Part shown: positions 44,700-51,577 of the stretch, piece after piece
How the letters are laid out: every line of letters begins with the position of its first letter
Position numbering within the stretch: the stretch's first letter is position 1
Origin: Kitasatospora sp. NBC_01266
Lineage (GTDB): Bacteria; Actinomycetota; Actinomycetes; Streptomycetales; Streptomycetaceae
Direction: 5' to 3'
Length of the DNA stretch: 64,000 nucleotides
Assembly: GCF_036242395.1 (NCBI RefSeq)
Contig: NZ_CP108458.1
Location: 3,968,001-4,032,000 of the forward strand
The notes under the pieces: generated by a model
Told to the model about the DNA's origin: nothing
The model's database searches: none
What the model saw: the letters and a program-made list of their open reading frames with translations, nothing else
Program-made: the position numbers and the translations under genes

Positions 44700-45514
44700 G
44701 ACATCGCGCCGCCGGTCAGCCGACGGGTCATCACGTCGCTTATCGCCCAGTAGACCCGGGACTCGGCCGAGGCGGGGCGGTGCTCGTAGTCACGTACCAG
44801 TCGCCGGTGCAGCATCAAGATCCCGTTCGTCTGCTCCACCCGCCACCGGATCGGCTGCGGGACGAACCCGGTCTCGGCAGGGTTGCGTTCGACGATTTCG
44901 ACGTCGATGCCCACCTGCTTGCCGTGGTCCACAACGGTCTTCTTGAACCCCTGGTCCACCAGGGCCTTCGTCACGGTGTCGCCACTGGCTACTGCGACCT
45001 TGTCGAGCAGGGCGGTGCCGAAGGCGTTGTCGTGGACGGAGGCGGCCAGCACGACCACGGCGATCACCAGGCCCAGCACGTCCACGGCAAGGCCCCGCTT
45101 GCGGCCGGGCACCTTCTTCGCCACGTCGCGTCCCGTCGTCTTGGCCGGCACCCCGGCCGCCGCGTGCAGGCTCTGGGTGTCGAGCACCACCAGGCTGGGG
45201 TCGGCTAATCGGCCCCTCTTCTCGCGGACCTGCCAGCGCAGCAGGTCATGAATGACCTGGTCGGTGCCGTCATTGCGCCACGTGTAGAAGTAGTACTTCA
45301 CCGCGCCGGCGGGTGGCAGGTCGTGCGGGAGGTAGTCCCACTGGCAGCCGGTCCGGGACTGGTAGAGCAGCGCGTTGACGATCTCCCGCATCTCGTAGCG
45401 GCCTTCGTGGCCGCTGACCGAGGGATGCTGGACCTTCCACGAGGTGATCACCGGCTCGATCAGCGCCCAGCGTTCGTCGGACAAGTCGCTCTTGTAGGGC
45501 TTGCGGTCGCTCAC
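44684..45514 (-). CDS. IS5-family DDE transposase
   Basis: This 276-aa transposase has the IS5/ISL2-type N-terminus (L-S-D-E-R-W-A-L-I-E-P), R-E-I-V-N-A-L-L-Y-Q-S-R-T-G-C-Q-W, the first catalytic Asp in V-V-L-D-T-Q-S, second in A-L-V-D-Q-G-F, and Glu in R-W-R-V-E-Q-T-N-G. It appears full length. Terminal inverted repeats and target duplication could not be identified by eye, so the IS limits are not given. It interrupts the AICE between its repressor and cargo regions. Confidence 0.88.
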   Translation of the reverse strand: MSDRKPYKSDLSDERWALIEPVITSWKVQHPSVSGHEGRYEMREIVNALLYQSRTGCQWDYLPHDLPPAGAVKYYFYTWRNDGTDQVIHDLLRWQVREKRGRLADPSLVVLDTQSLHAAAGVPAKTTGRDVAKKVPGRKRGLAVDVLGLVIAVVVLAASVHDNAFGTALLDKVAVASGDTVTKALVDQGFKKTVVDHGKQVGIDVEIVERNPAETGFVPQPIRWRVEQTNGILMLHRRLVRDYEHRPASAESRVYWAISDVMTRRLTGGAMSWRGA

Positions 45515-45602
45515 GCAGTCACCTCAGCACGGCGCCAGCCCCGCGACCTGCCAGAGGTAGCAAGGCCACACGTTCAGGCGACGACAGAACGGACTTAATC
45601 TC

Positions 45603-45722
45603 TCATTCCGCCCACTCATAGTTGACCCCCTCCAGCACCGAGCCACCCCCGAGGAAGAATCTTCCCTCCTCCTCGCTGCTGTCCAACTCGCCCATGGCGC
45701 CCCCTTCGGACTTCTCACTCAT
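45603..45722 (-). CDS. Small acidic peptide (39 aa), function unknown
   Basis: Minus-strand ATG at 45722 opens M-S-E-K-S-E-G-G-A; a second in-frame ATG at 45695 has AGGGGGC 3 bases upstream and gives 30 residues. The peptide has an acidic N-terminal part (L-D-S-S-E-E-E-G) and an aromatic/Gly-rich C-terminal part (F-F-L-G-G-G-S-V-L-E-G then N-Y-E-W-A-E). The leader/core-like division recalls RiPP precursors, but no modifying enzyme is adjacent. It lies 89 bp upstream of the transposase gene. Low to moderate confidence that it is expressed. Confidence 0.4.
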   Translation of the reverse strand: MSEKSEGGAMGELDSSEEEGRFFLGGGSVLEGVNYEWAE

Positions 45723-46027
45723 GCCCCGTCCGCCCGCACGCGTCGTGACCGAGACCCCTCCGTTTGGCCACCAACTGTAACAACCTCATCACGCCAAGCA
45801 TGGGAGGCATGGGCAAAAAATCCTTTGCCAACGGCATAGTCGCTAGCTGCAACCTGCTACACAGCCGACCCAGTTGCAATGCCGGAAGTTGGCCGCGTAT
45901 CGTCAAGACAGCTCGCGGGACTCAGCCTTGTCTGTTCTCTCGGGAAGCCCCACTCATCGGCCGGCGCCCAGGAGACGCTGAACCCCTGCGCGCCGGTAGA
46001 GCTGCACAGGGGTCCAGTGGGGATCGG
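45723..46027. other. Intergenic region with terminator of the DUF397 gene
   Basis: This stretch of about 305 bases is lower in GC than its surroundings. A 7-bp hairpin ACCCCTG/CAGGGGT (45982-45988 with 46007-46013) lies 15 bases past the DUF397 stop. Element 2 has a matching hairpin in the same place (61437-61475). No gene seen. Confidence 0.45.
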
Positions 46028-46237
46028 TCAGACGGTGCCGAAGTCGCCCGCCTTGACCCCAGCGACGAACGTTGACCAGGCACCCGCCGTAACCACTAGG
46101 GCGGGCCCCTGAGGGTCCTTCGAGTCGCGGACGGGCACGATGCCGGGGAAGCTGGGCGCCACTTCAACACACGAGCCGCCGTTGCCGCTGTGGCTCGACT
46201 TGAACCAGGAAGCGCTGGACAGGTCTAGGTCGGTCAT
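46028..46237 (-). CDS. DUF397 protein
   Basis: This 69-aa DUF397 protein: W-F-K-S-S-H-S-G-N-G-G-S-C-V-E-V-A, V-P-V-R-D-S-K-D-P-Q-G-P and F-V-A-G-V-K-A-G-D-F. DUF397 proteins pair with Scr1/DUF5753-type helix-turn-helix regulators as an antitoxin/toxin-like or developmental control pair in Streptomyces (WhiJ, Scr1-Scr2 type). It overlaps the regulator gene by 4 nt (ATGA), so both come from one transcript. Confidence 0.9.
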   Translation of the reverse strand: MTDLDLSSASWFKSSHSGNGGSCVEVAPSFPGIVPVRDSKDPQGPALVVTAGAWSTFVAGVKAGDFGTV

Positions 46238-47064
46238 GGGTTCAGTTCCTCTCTTGCCTTGCAGATCAGGTCAAGGGATGCGGCCTTCGAAAGCGCTTCC
46301 ACCTGTAGCCGATGGTAGGCCCTCTCCCACGCCCTTACTGTCTCGTCCCCCCTCACTACGTAGCCCTGCTCAACCGACTCTGTGTACCCGACCACCGAGC
46401 GGTCCGGGAAGGTCAGCAGGGTCATGAACGCTCGGAACGGGATGTGCTCGGCCAGACTGAACGGGGCGATCTGGATGATCACGTGGGGCCGACGTGCCAG
46501 CTTGACCAAGTGATCAAGCTGAGCCCCCATGATGGCCGGACTTCCGACAGGGCGCCGGATACAGCTCTCATCCATGACCGCGTGAATGAGTGGCGGAGCT
46601 GTTCTCTTGAGGAGACGCTGCCGCGCTGCGAGGAACTTCACTCGCTCGTTTGCCTGTTCGGGTGCGACGTCACCGCGCTGTACTGCTGCGTCTTCAAGCG
46701 CGGCAGCGTACTCCGGTGTCTGGAGAAGCCCGGGGATCATGTTGGGCTCGAAGACTCGGATCTCCGCTGCCCGTGCCTCCTGCGCTGCGTGCTCAGGGAA
46801 GCCTTCAAGGAAGCCCTTGCGCCGAAGCCCAACCCACATAAGTTCGAGTGTTTGTCCGGTTCCTAAGGCTGCATCAGCTGACCTTGCGAACTTCAGCGAG
46901 GGAGACTTGCGCCCTACTTCCACATTCGAAATGTAGCTACCCGAGTACCCCATGGCGGCGCCTAGCTCATCCTGTGACCAGCCCTTGGCCTCACGTGATG
47001 TGCGGAGTTGTGAGCCAAAGGCGGCGACTGGCGACGACTGTGGATCGAGCTTCTTCCGGTTCAA
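46234..47064 (-). CDS. Scr1-type helix-turn-helix regulator (XRE + DUF5753)
   Basis: This 276-aa protein has an XRE domain (S-R-E-A-K-G-W-S-Q-D-E-L-G-A-A-M-G, S-G-S-Y-I-S-N-V-E) and a DUF5753 domain (F-E-P-N-M-I-P-G-L-L-Q-T-P-E-Y, then H-V-I-I-Q-I-A-P-F). It is the usual partner of DUF397 proteins. It is divergent from the cargo operon starting near 47200, which it may control. Confidence 0.9.
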   Translation of the reverse strand: MNRKKLDPQSSPVAAFGSQLRTSREAKGWSQDELGAAMGYSGSYISNVEVGRKSPSLKFARSADAALGTGQTLELMWVGLRRKGFLEGFPEHAAQEARAAEIRVFEPNMIPGLLQTPEYAAALEDAAVQRGDVAPEQANERVKFLAARQRLLKRTAPPLIHAVMDESCIRRPVGSPAIMGAQLDHLVKLARRPHVIIQIAPFSLAEHIPFRAFMTLLTFPDRSVVGYTESVEQGYVVRGDETVRAWERAYHRLQVEALSKAASLDLICKAREELNP

Positions 47065-47134
47065 TGATCAACTCCAACTGTGCTGCGACGCTGGCCAAGT
47101 TGCATGGTTCCACATGGTGCGGGACTCTGAACGC

Positions 47135-47162
47135 CCTTCGGTAGTCGACCGGCTACCGAAGG
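47135..47162. promoter_or_regulatory. Inverted repeat upstream of the cargo operon (candidate operator)
   Basis: CCTTCGGTAG (47135-47144) and CTACCGAAGG (47153-47162) form a perfect 10-bp inverted repeat with an 8-nt spacer in the gap between the divergent Scr1-type regulator and the cargo genes. Confidence 0.5.
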
Positions 47163-47208
47163 TGCGGTGATCTTAGTCCTGGCGACCGTGAGGGGGTTAA
47201 CTCCCGTA

Positions 47209-47523
47209 GTGGAAGGCAACATTGAGACCGATCACCAGCGCATGGCGCGAGAGCTGCGTGCATGGGCTGAGGCATCTGTCCAGAAGCTCGAGGATGCGTT
47301 CGCGCTGGCCGAACTTCCGCCCCTGGTCGGCGCTGGACGAATCACGATCACGCCCGAGGGCATTCATGTCGAACTGGGCGGCGTCAGTGTTCGGACGGTT
47401 CTGGCACTCAGTGACTTCGTGCTGGCGCACGCCCGGTGCCTGGGAAGGGTCCAACAGGGCGAGATCGTGCCCACTGGACTGGCCGAACTGCCCTATGTGC
47501 GCTGTGAGTTGGACGCTGAATGA
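47209..47523 (+). CDS. Small helical protein of the cargo cassette
   Basis: From the GTG at 47209, with GAGGGGG about 10 bases upstream, this is 104 aa; a GTG at 47167 would give 118. It has a helical N-terminal half (M-A-R-E-L-R-A-W-A-E-A-S-V-Q-K-L-E) and I-T-I-T-P-E-G-I-H-V-E-L-G-G-V-S-V followed by a Val/Leu-rich helix. The analogous gene in element 2 is 62679-62939. No known domain. It is the first gene of a plus-strand series with overlapping stops and starts. Confidence 0.65.
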   Translation: MEGNIETDHQRMARELRAWAEASVQKLEDAFALAELPPLVGAGRITITPEGIHVELGGVSVRTVLALSDFVLAHARCLGRVQQGEIVPTGLAELPYVRCELDAE

Positions 47524-47726
47524 GCCTCGCTGAGCCGCCGCCCCATGCGGGCCTGACCATCCAGATCTATCGGATCACCAGGACCGGTCGGCGAATCGAC
47601 CTGGGCAGCACCGAGTACGGCCCTGAGCTGCCGAGCAGTAGGCCATTCGACGGCACATGGCCGGTCTGCCAATGTCCGCGCTGCCTAGGGCAGTTGGATG
47701 AGCAGGCGTCGGGGGATGTGGCATGA
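47520..47726 (+). CDS. 'YRIT' Cys-rich small protein
   Basis: This 68-aa protein has I-Y-R-I-T-R-T-G-R-R-I-D-L and F-D-G-T-W-P-V-C-Q-C-P-R-C, with three Cys close together as in a metal site. The same two motifs occur in 62936-63115 of element 2, showing a shared gene family. The ATG overlaps the previous stop (ATGA). Function unknown. Confidence 0.7.
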   Translation: MSLAEPPPHAGLTIQIYRITRTGRRIDLGSTEYGPELPSSRPFDGTWPVCQCPRCLGQLDEQASGDVA

Positions 47727-47857
47727 CGTACGACCCCATGCCACGGCCCGTATGGGTCCATAATCGGCGCCCGCCGAGCCCGCGCTGGACTGCCGCCGCC
47801 CCCGCCGCACTACCGAGTGCGTGTCGATCTCCGGCGGCTACCCGCTCCGGCCCATGA
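47723..47857 (+). CDS. Short Arg/Pro-rich peptide, possible
   Basis: 44 codons from an ATG that overlaps the previous stop (ATGA) and ending in a TGA that overlaps the next possible ATG (47854). The tight overlaps on both sides argue for coupling. Composition (M-T-Y-D-P-M-P-R-P-V-W-V then R/P/A-rich) gives no family. Confidence 0.4.
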   Translation: MTYDPMPRPVWVHNRRPPSPRWTAAAPAALPSACRSPAATRSGP

Positions 47858-48195
47858 GAGTGACCAACGACCACCACATGAAGGTGAGTTGCCTGATGTC
47901 CGCTGAACCCACCCTTGCCACCGTGACCGCGCTGCCCAGCGCCATGGCGAACCGACCTGGCAGCCTCGGCCGTCCGTTCAGCCGGCCCGAAGCGTTCGCC
48001 GACCTTGCCTCGCTCGGTCGGCTGCTCGACCACCAGGTGACCCGCCCCGGGAGCGCCACGGTCTCCGAGCTGGATGCCACGCTCACCGTGATGCGCGCGG
48101 TGCACGACCGGGTCGTGGCCGAGCTGAGTGCCACGCTGACGGTGAGGCCCCGTGGCCGATTCGCCTACTGGCAGAAGCTGCGCCGCGCGGCCTGA
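47854..48195 (+). CDS. Small helical protein, unknown function
   Basis: This is 113 aa from the ATG at 47854 (overlapping the previous stop) or 99 aa from the ATG at 47896, which has AAGGTGAG upstream. The C-terminal 60 residues form amphipathic helices (A-F-A-D-L-A-S-L-G-R-L-L-D and R-A-V-H-D-R-V-V-A-E-L). No family recognised. Confidence 0.6.
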   Translation: MRVTNDHHMKVSCLMSAEPTLATVTALPSAMANRPGSLGRPFSRPEAFADLASLGRLLDHQVTRPGSATVSELDATLTVMRAVHDRVVAELSATLTVRPRGRFAYWQKLRRAA

Positions 48196-48214
48196 CCATC
48201 AGGGAACGAGCGCC

Positions 48215-48427
48215 GTGAAAGACCTGTCGTACTTCTATTCGTACGACGTAGTTCGAGATGAACTGACGGGCAAGATACGGGTTTTGCGATGCCCGGACGA
48301 TCTCTGCCACCGCCTGGTCGGCGTCGCGGGCGGCCGGTTGATCGAACACGATGACTACTACCAGGTTGCGCGCTGCGAACTGTCTGGAGTCCGGGTCGTC
48401 GACCAGGTCCCGCGCCGCACCTCGTGA
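48215..48427 (+). CDS. Small protein with paired Cys, unknown function
   Basis: This 70-aa protein starts at a GTG preceded by AGGGAACG. It begins M-K-D-L-S-Y-F-Y-S-Y-D-V and contains C-P-D-D-L-C and a later Cys. No homology recognised; part of the cargo series. Confidence 0.55.
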   Translation: MKDLSYFYSYDVVRDELTGKIRVLRCPDDLCHRLVGVAGGRLIEHDDYYQVARCELSGVRVVDQVPRRTS

Positions 48428-48553
48428 CCCACAAGCCCCGTGCTGGTCGACGGATCCTCCCCCCGACCTGCACGGTCCAGGTCCCGCCTGTCTACCCCCC
48501 GTTGCTGACGGGCGGGACCGCTCCACAGAACATCAAGGAAAGGCACAACTTCC

Positions 48554-49054
48554 GTGGCTCATTGCGATGTTGACTCCAAGAACCCCCCGCCCCGCCGCAT
48601 CGGGGCTGTGGTCCTGCTGCGGACGTCCACCGGGTCCGTGCTGCTGGTCAAGCCCACCTATCGCGAAGGCTGGCAGCTGCCCGGCGGCGGTGCCCACCAG
48701 GGTGAGCAGATCGCCGACGCTGCCGCCCGCGAGCTGAAGGAGGAGACCGGGCTGACGCGTCAGCTCTCGCACTTCTTGGCGCTGGACCAGGTGTCCGCCA
48801 GCGAGAACGGAAGCTCGGCCGAGGGCTTCAACATCGTGGTCGACGGCGGGACGCTCACCAGCGCCGAAGCGGCATCCGTCGCGATCCCCGACAGCGCCTC
48901 GGGCGAGCTGTCCGATATCAAGTGGGTGCCCCTGGACCGGCTCGGCGAGTACACCCAGCCGTACCAGGAACGCCGCATCCGGGCGGCCGTGGCTGCCGCC
49001 GTAGCCGGTGCCCGGCTGCCCCTGCTGGAGCACGGCCGCACCGTCGGCGAGTAG
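48554..49054 (+). CDS. NUDIX hydrolase
   Basis: This 166-aa protein has an intact NUDIX box: G-G-G-A-H-Q-G-E, seven residues, then R-E-L-K-E-E-T-G-L, so the Mg-binding glutamates are all present. N-terminal G-A-V-V-L-L-R and W-Q-L-P-G-G complete the fold. Substrates are nucleoside diphosphate derivatives; which one is unknown. GTG start at 48554 with GGAAAGG upstream. The homologue in element 2 (63295-63780) has lost key glutamates. Confidence 0.85.
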   Translation: MAHCDVDSKNPPPRRIGAVVLLRTSTGSVLLVKPTYREGWQLPGGGAHQGEQIADAAARELKEETGLTRQLSHFLALDQVSASENGSSAEGFNIVVDGGTLTSAEAASVAIPDSASGELSDIKWVPLDRLGEYTQPYQERRIRAAVAAAVAGARLPLLEHGRTVGE

Positions 49055-49058
49055 GTGC

Positions 49059-49172
49059 GTGGGCGAAACCCCAGTCGTACCTGATGAGACGAATAGGCGC
49101 CCCGCGCTGGTATGTCTGCGTTGTGGCGAGCTGGATGCGCGGCGCAAGACGGCCCAGACGGCCCAGGACTAA
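49059..49172 (+). CDS. Short single-knuckle Cys protein
   Basis: 37 codons from a GTG just after the NUDIX stop (5-base gap): M-G-E-T-P-V-V-P-D-E then A-L-V-C-L-R-C-G-E-L-D and a basic/Gln tail. The C-x-x-C-G-E-L knuckle resembles half of a zinc ribbon. Reasonable ribosome-binding site in the NUDIX tail (GAGTAGG). Function unknown. Confidence 0.5.
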   Translation: MGETPVVPDETNRRPALVCLRCGELDARRKTAQTAQD

Positions 49173-49256
49173 ACCGCCCTGGTGGACGAAGGTGTACTGA
49201 GGCTCACCCCCCGTCAACTGACGGGCGAGACCACCCAACTCCCGGCAGGAGCATCA

Positions 49257-49337
49257 ATGGCTACACCGCCACCCCCGCCACCGCCCGAGCCGACCCCGAC
49301 GCCGGTCCCGGACCCGGGCCCGCCCTGGTGGATGTAG
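49257..49337 (+). CDS. 26-aa Pro-rich peptide ending P-P-W-W-M, putative RiPP precursor
   Basis: The ATG at 49257 has AGGAG 7 bases upstream. The peptide reads M-A-T, seven consecutive Pro, Glu, then alternating P-T-P-T-P-V-P-D-P-G and finally P-P-W-W-M. Of 26 residues, 14 are proline, yet the codons used for Pro vary (CCG, CCA, CCC), arguing against simple slippage. It ends 62 bases before a radical SAM/SPASM gene on the same strand. A tiny gene in this position is typical of ribosomally made, post-translationally modified peptide precursors. The two C-terminal tryptophans are the obvious candidate modification site. No leader is recognisable, and I know no family with this sequence. Confidence 0.65.
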   Translation: MATPPPPPPPEPTPTPVPDPGPPWWM

Positions 49338-49399
49338 GCGCCGCACAGACCCCCGCCCCGTAGGGGCATTCCGACACCCGTTGCACGGAAGGACGCACT

Positions 49400-50395
49400 G
49401 TGACTGCCGTACTCGAACCGCCGATCGCCGATATCCAGCACATCCCGCACGTGATCGAGCTGGAGATCACGGGCAAGTGTCAGCTTGAGTGCACGCACTG
49501 TTTCGCCGATTCCGGGCCGACCGGAACGCACGGCGTCATGACTCAGGTCGACTGGTGCGGCTTGATCGATCAGGCCGCTGAACTCGGCATTACCACCGTG
49601 CAGTTGATCGGTGGCGAGCCGACCGCGTACCCCGGATGGTCCACCCTGGTCGACCACGCGCTGAACGCGGGCCGCAAGGTCGAGGTGTTCTCGAACCTCT
49701 ACCACGTGAGCGCGAAGGGCTGGGCCATCTTCGAACGCCCCGGCGTCAGCCTGGCCACGTCGTACTACTCGCCGAACCCCGGCGAACACGACAGGGTGAC
49801 CAAGGTGGCTGGCAGCCACGAGCGAACCCGCGCCAACATCCGCGAAGCGGTACGCCGGGACATCCCGATCCGGGCTGGCGTGGTCGGTATCAACGATGGC
49901 CAGTTGGAACGCCTGGCGGTCGCGGAATTGCGGGAGCTGGGCGTCCAGCGCATCACCCTGGACTACCAGCGGGGAGTTGGCCGCGCGGCGAAGGTCGCGC
50001 CGGACGTCAGCGTCCTGTGCGGCAATTGCGGCCGGGGCCGGCTGGCCATCATGCCCGACGGGGCGGTGTCCCCGTGCGTACTCGGCCGGTTCATGCGCCC
50101 GTTCAACATCCGGCAAACCACGCTCCGTGAGGTGCTGTGCAGCCCGGAGTGGGCGAAAGTGATCGCCACCATCCCTCCGAGGAGGGGCACCGGACTGGAT
50201 GGCGCACGGGCCGCATGCCCGCCAGACGACTCGAACGACTGCTCCCCGGCTTCTACGGAAGCATGTGACCCGGCGTACTTCGTGCCGGGCGAGGGCGCGC
50301 CGCTGGCGGTGAGCGCGCGCACCTACGCGTGTCCGCCGGACGACTCGAACGACTGCTCCCCGGCGAGCACCGAGGCATGCGACCCTGCGTACTGA
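49400..50395 (+). CDS. Radical SAM/SPASM peptide-modifying enzyme
   Basis: This 331-aa protein has the radical SAM cluster motif C-Q-L-E-C-T-H-C at Cys27/31/34, the GGE motif in L-I-G-G-E-P-T, and a SPASM-like region C-G-N-C-G-R-G-R-L-A-I-M-P-D-G then V-S-P-C. At the C-terminus a 21-residue unit C-P-P-D-D-S-N-D-C-S-P-A-S plus T-E-A-C-D-P-A-Y occurs twice (about 273-293 and 311-331), each with Cys spaced C-x7-C-x7-C. SPASM enzymes usually modify peptides by C-C, C-N or thioether crosslinks using auxiliary Fe-S clusters. The GTG at 49400 follows GGAAGGAC. Neighbours (26-aa peptide upstream, methyltransferase downstream) suggest a RiPP pathway; the reaction is unknown. Confidence 0.85.
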   Translation: MTAVLEPPIADIQHIPHVIELEITGKCQLECTHCFADSGPTGTHGVMTQVDWCGLIDQAAELGITTVQLIGGEPTAYPGWSTLVDHALNAGRKVEVFSNLYHVSAKGWAIFERPGVSLATSYYSPNPGEHDRVTKVAGSHERTRANIREAVRRDIPIRAGVVGINDGQLERLAVAELRELGVQRITLDYQRGVGRAAKVAPDVSVLCGNCGRGRLAIMPDGAVSPCVLGRFMRPFNIRQTTLREVLCSPEWAKVIATIPPRRGTGLDGARAACPPDDSNDCSPASTEACDPAYFVPGEGAPLAVSARTYACPPDDSNDCSPASTEACDPAY

Positions 50396-50417
50396 CGGGG
50401 ACGAGAGGGGAACGCAA

Positions 50418-51551
50418 GTGAACTGGCAGAGCCATGCCGTCGCAATGGCGGCACGCGTCACCGACCCGGATTCCCGATGGCGCACGGCAGTTGAGAACAT
50501 CCCCCGGCACAGGTTGATCCCGAAGTGGTGGGAGCGGACGCCGGACGGTGCGTGGACGCTGCGCGCCGGCGAAGACGACCCGGAGCGGTGGGCCGCCATC
50601 GCCTACGGCAACGAGTCGGCCGTCACCAGTGTCGGTGGACTCCACGCGGACCACGCCGACCCGGGCGACCACCCGATCGGTCTGCCCACGTCGAGCGCCA
50701 CCCTGGCCGCCCTGGTCGTGAAGATGCTTCGGCACGGCCGGGTCGCGGACGGTCACGACGTGCTCGATGTCGGGACAGGCGCTGGAGGGCTGACCGCCTA
50801 CCTGGCACACCGGCTAGGCGAGGAGCACGTCACCAGCGTGGACGTAGACGGCTACCTGGTCGAGGCAGCCTGTGATCGGCTCGCCGAGCTGGGGTTCCGG
50901 CCGACGTTCGTCACGGGTGACGCCACCGGCCGGCTCCCGGGTGACTACGACCGGATCGTGTCCACGGTGGGGGTGCGCCCGGTGCCGCCGTCGTGGCTGG
51001 AAGCCCTGCGGCCCGGTGGACGGCTGGTCACCACCATCCGGGACACGGCCTTGATCCTCACCGCCTGGAAGACGCCCGACGGTGGTGCTCGCGGGATGAT
51101 CGAACGGGACTGGGCCGGATTCATGGGCACCCGGCACGGCGACGACTACCCACCTGGTCCCGTCGAGCTGTTCAAGACCGCTCGCGAGTCGGATGGCGAA
51201 GTCATCACCACCGGCCGCTACCCGGTGGCCGACGTGCGCAGCGCCTGGGAAATCTGGTCCTACCTGTCCATCTCCGTGCCCGGCATCGAGTACGACTTCG
51301 AGGATCGGGAGGACGGACGGTCGCTGTACATGGTCCACCCTGACGGGTCCTGGGCGCGGGCAACGGCTACCCGATTCGAGGCGCCCACCGTTCACCAGGG
51401 CGGCCCGCAGCAGCTGTGGACCGCGTTGGAGCGCATCCGGACCCGGGTGATGGTCGAGGGCGGTCTACCGCTCTACGGCAGCGACGCGAAGATCACGCCG
51501 GACGGAGAGATCCACCTGTCACGCGGTCGCTGGTCAGCAGTGATCACCTGA
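50418..51551 (+). CDS. Isoaspartyl-type (PCMT-like) methyltransferase
   Basis: This 377-aa protein has an N-terminal R-H-R-L-I-P-K-W-W-E segment as in PCMT-type enzymes, SAM motif D-V-L-D-V-G-T-G-A-G-G-L near residue 115, and S-T-V-G-V-R-P-V-P after it, where PCMT enzymes have their substrate loop. The C-terminal third is an extra domain. PCMT-like methyltransferases of this size accompany lanthipeptide, lasso and graspetide clusters in Streptomyces. It starts 22 bases after the radical SAM stop with GAGAGGGGAACG, probably the same operon. The substrate is presumably the 26-aa peptide, by context. Confidence 0.82.
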   Translation: MNWQSHAVAMAARVTDPDSRWRTAVENIPRHRLIPKWWERTPDGAWTLRAGEDDPERWAAIAYGNESAVTSVGGLHADHADPGDHPIGLPTSSATLAALVVKMLRHGRVADGHDVLDVGTGAGGLTAYLAHRLGEEHVTSVDVDGYLVEAACDRLAELGFRPTFVTGDATGRLPGDYDRIVSTVGVRPVPPSWLEALRPGGRLVTTIRDTALILTAWKTPDGGARGMIERDWAGFMGTRHGDDYPPGPVELFKTARESDGEVITTGRYPVADVRSAWEIWSYLSISVPGIEYDFEDREDGRSLYMVHPDGSWARATATRFEAPTVHQGGPQQLWTALERIRTRVMVEGGLPLYGSDAKITPDGEIHLSRGRWSAVIT

Positions 51552-51577
51552 GAGCCCAGCGCGAGCCCCGTCCGGGA

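Noticed and set aside
48424..48573. 49-codon frame beginning on a GTGA overlap after the 48215 gene
   Set aside because: It overlaps the NUDIX start and covers the repeated hairpin leader; more likely an untranslated leader.
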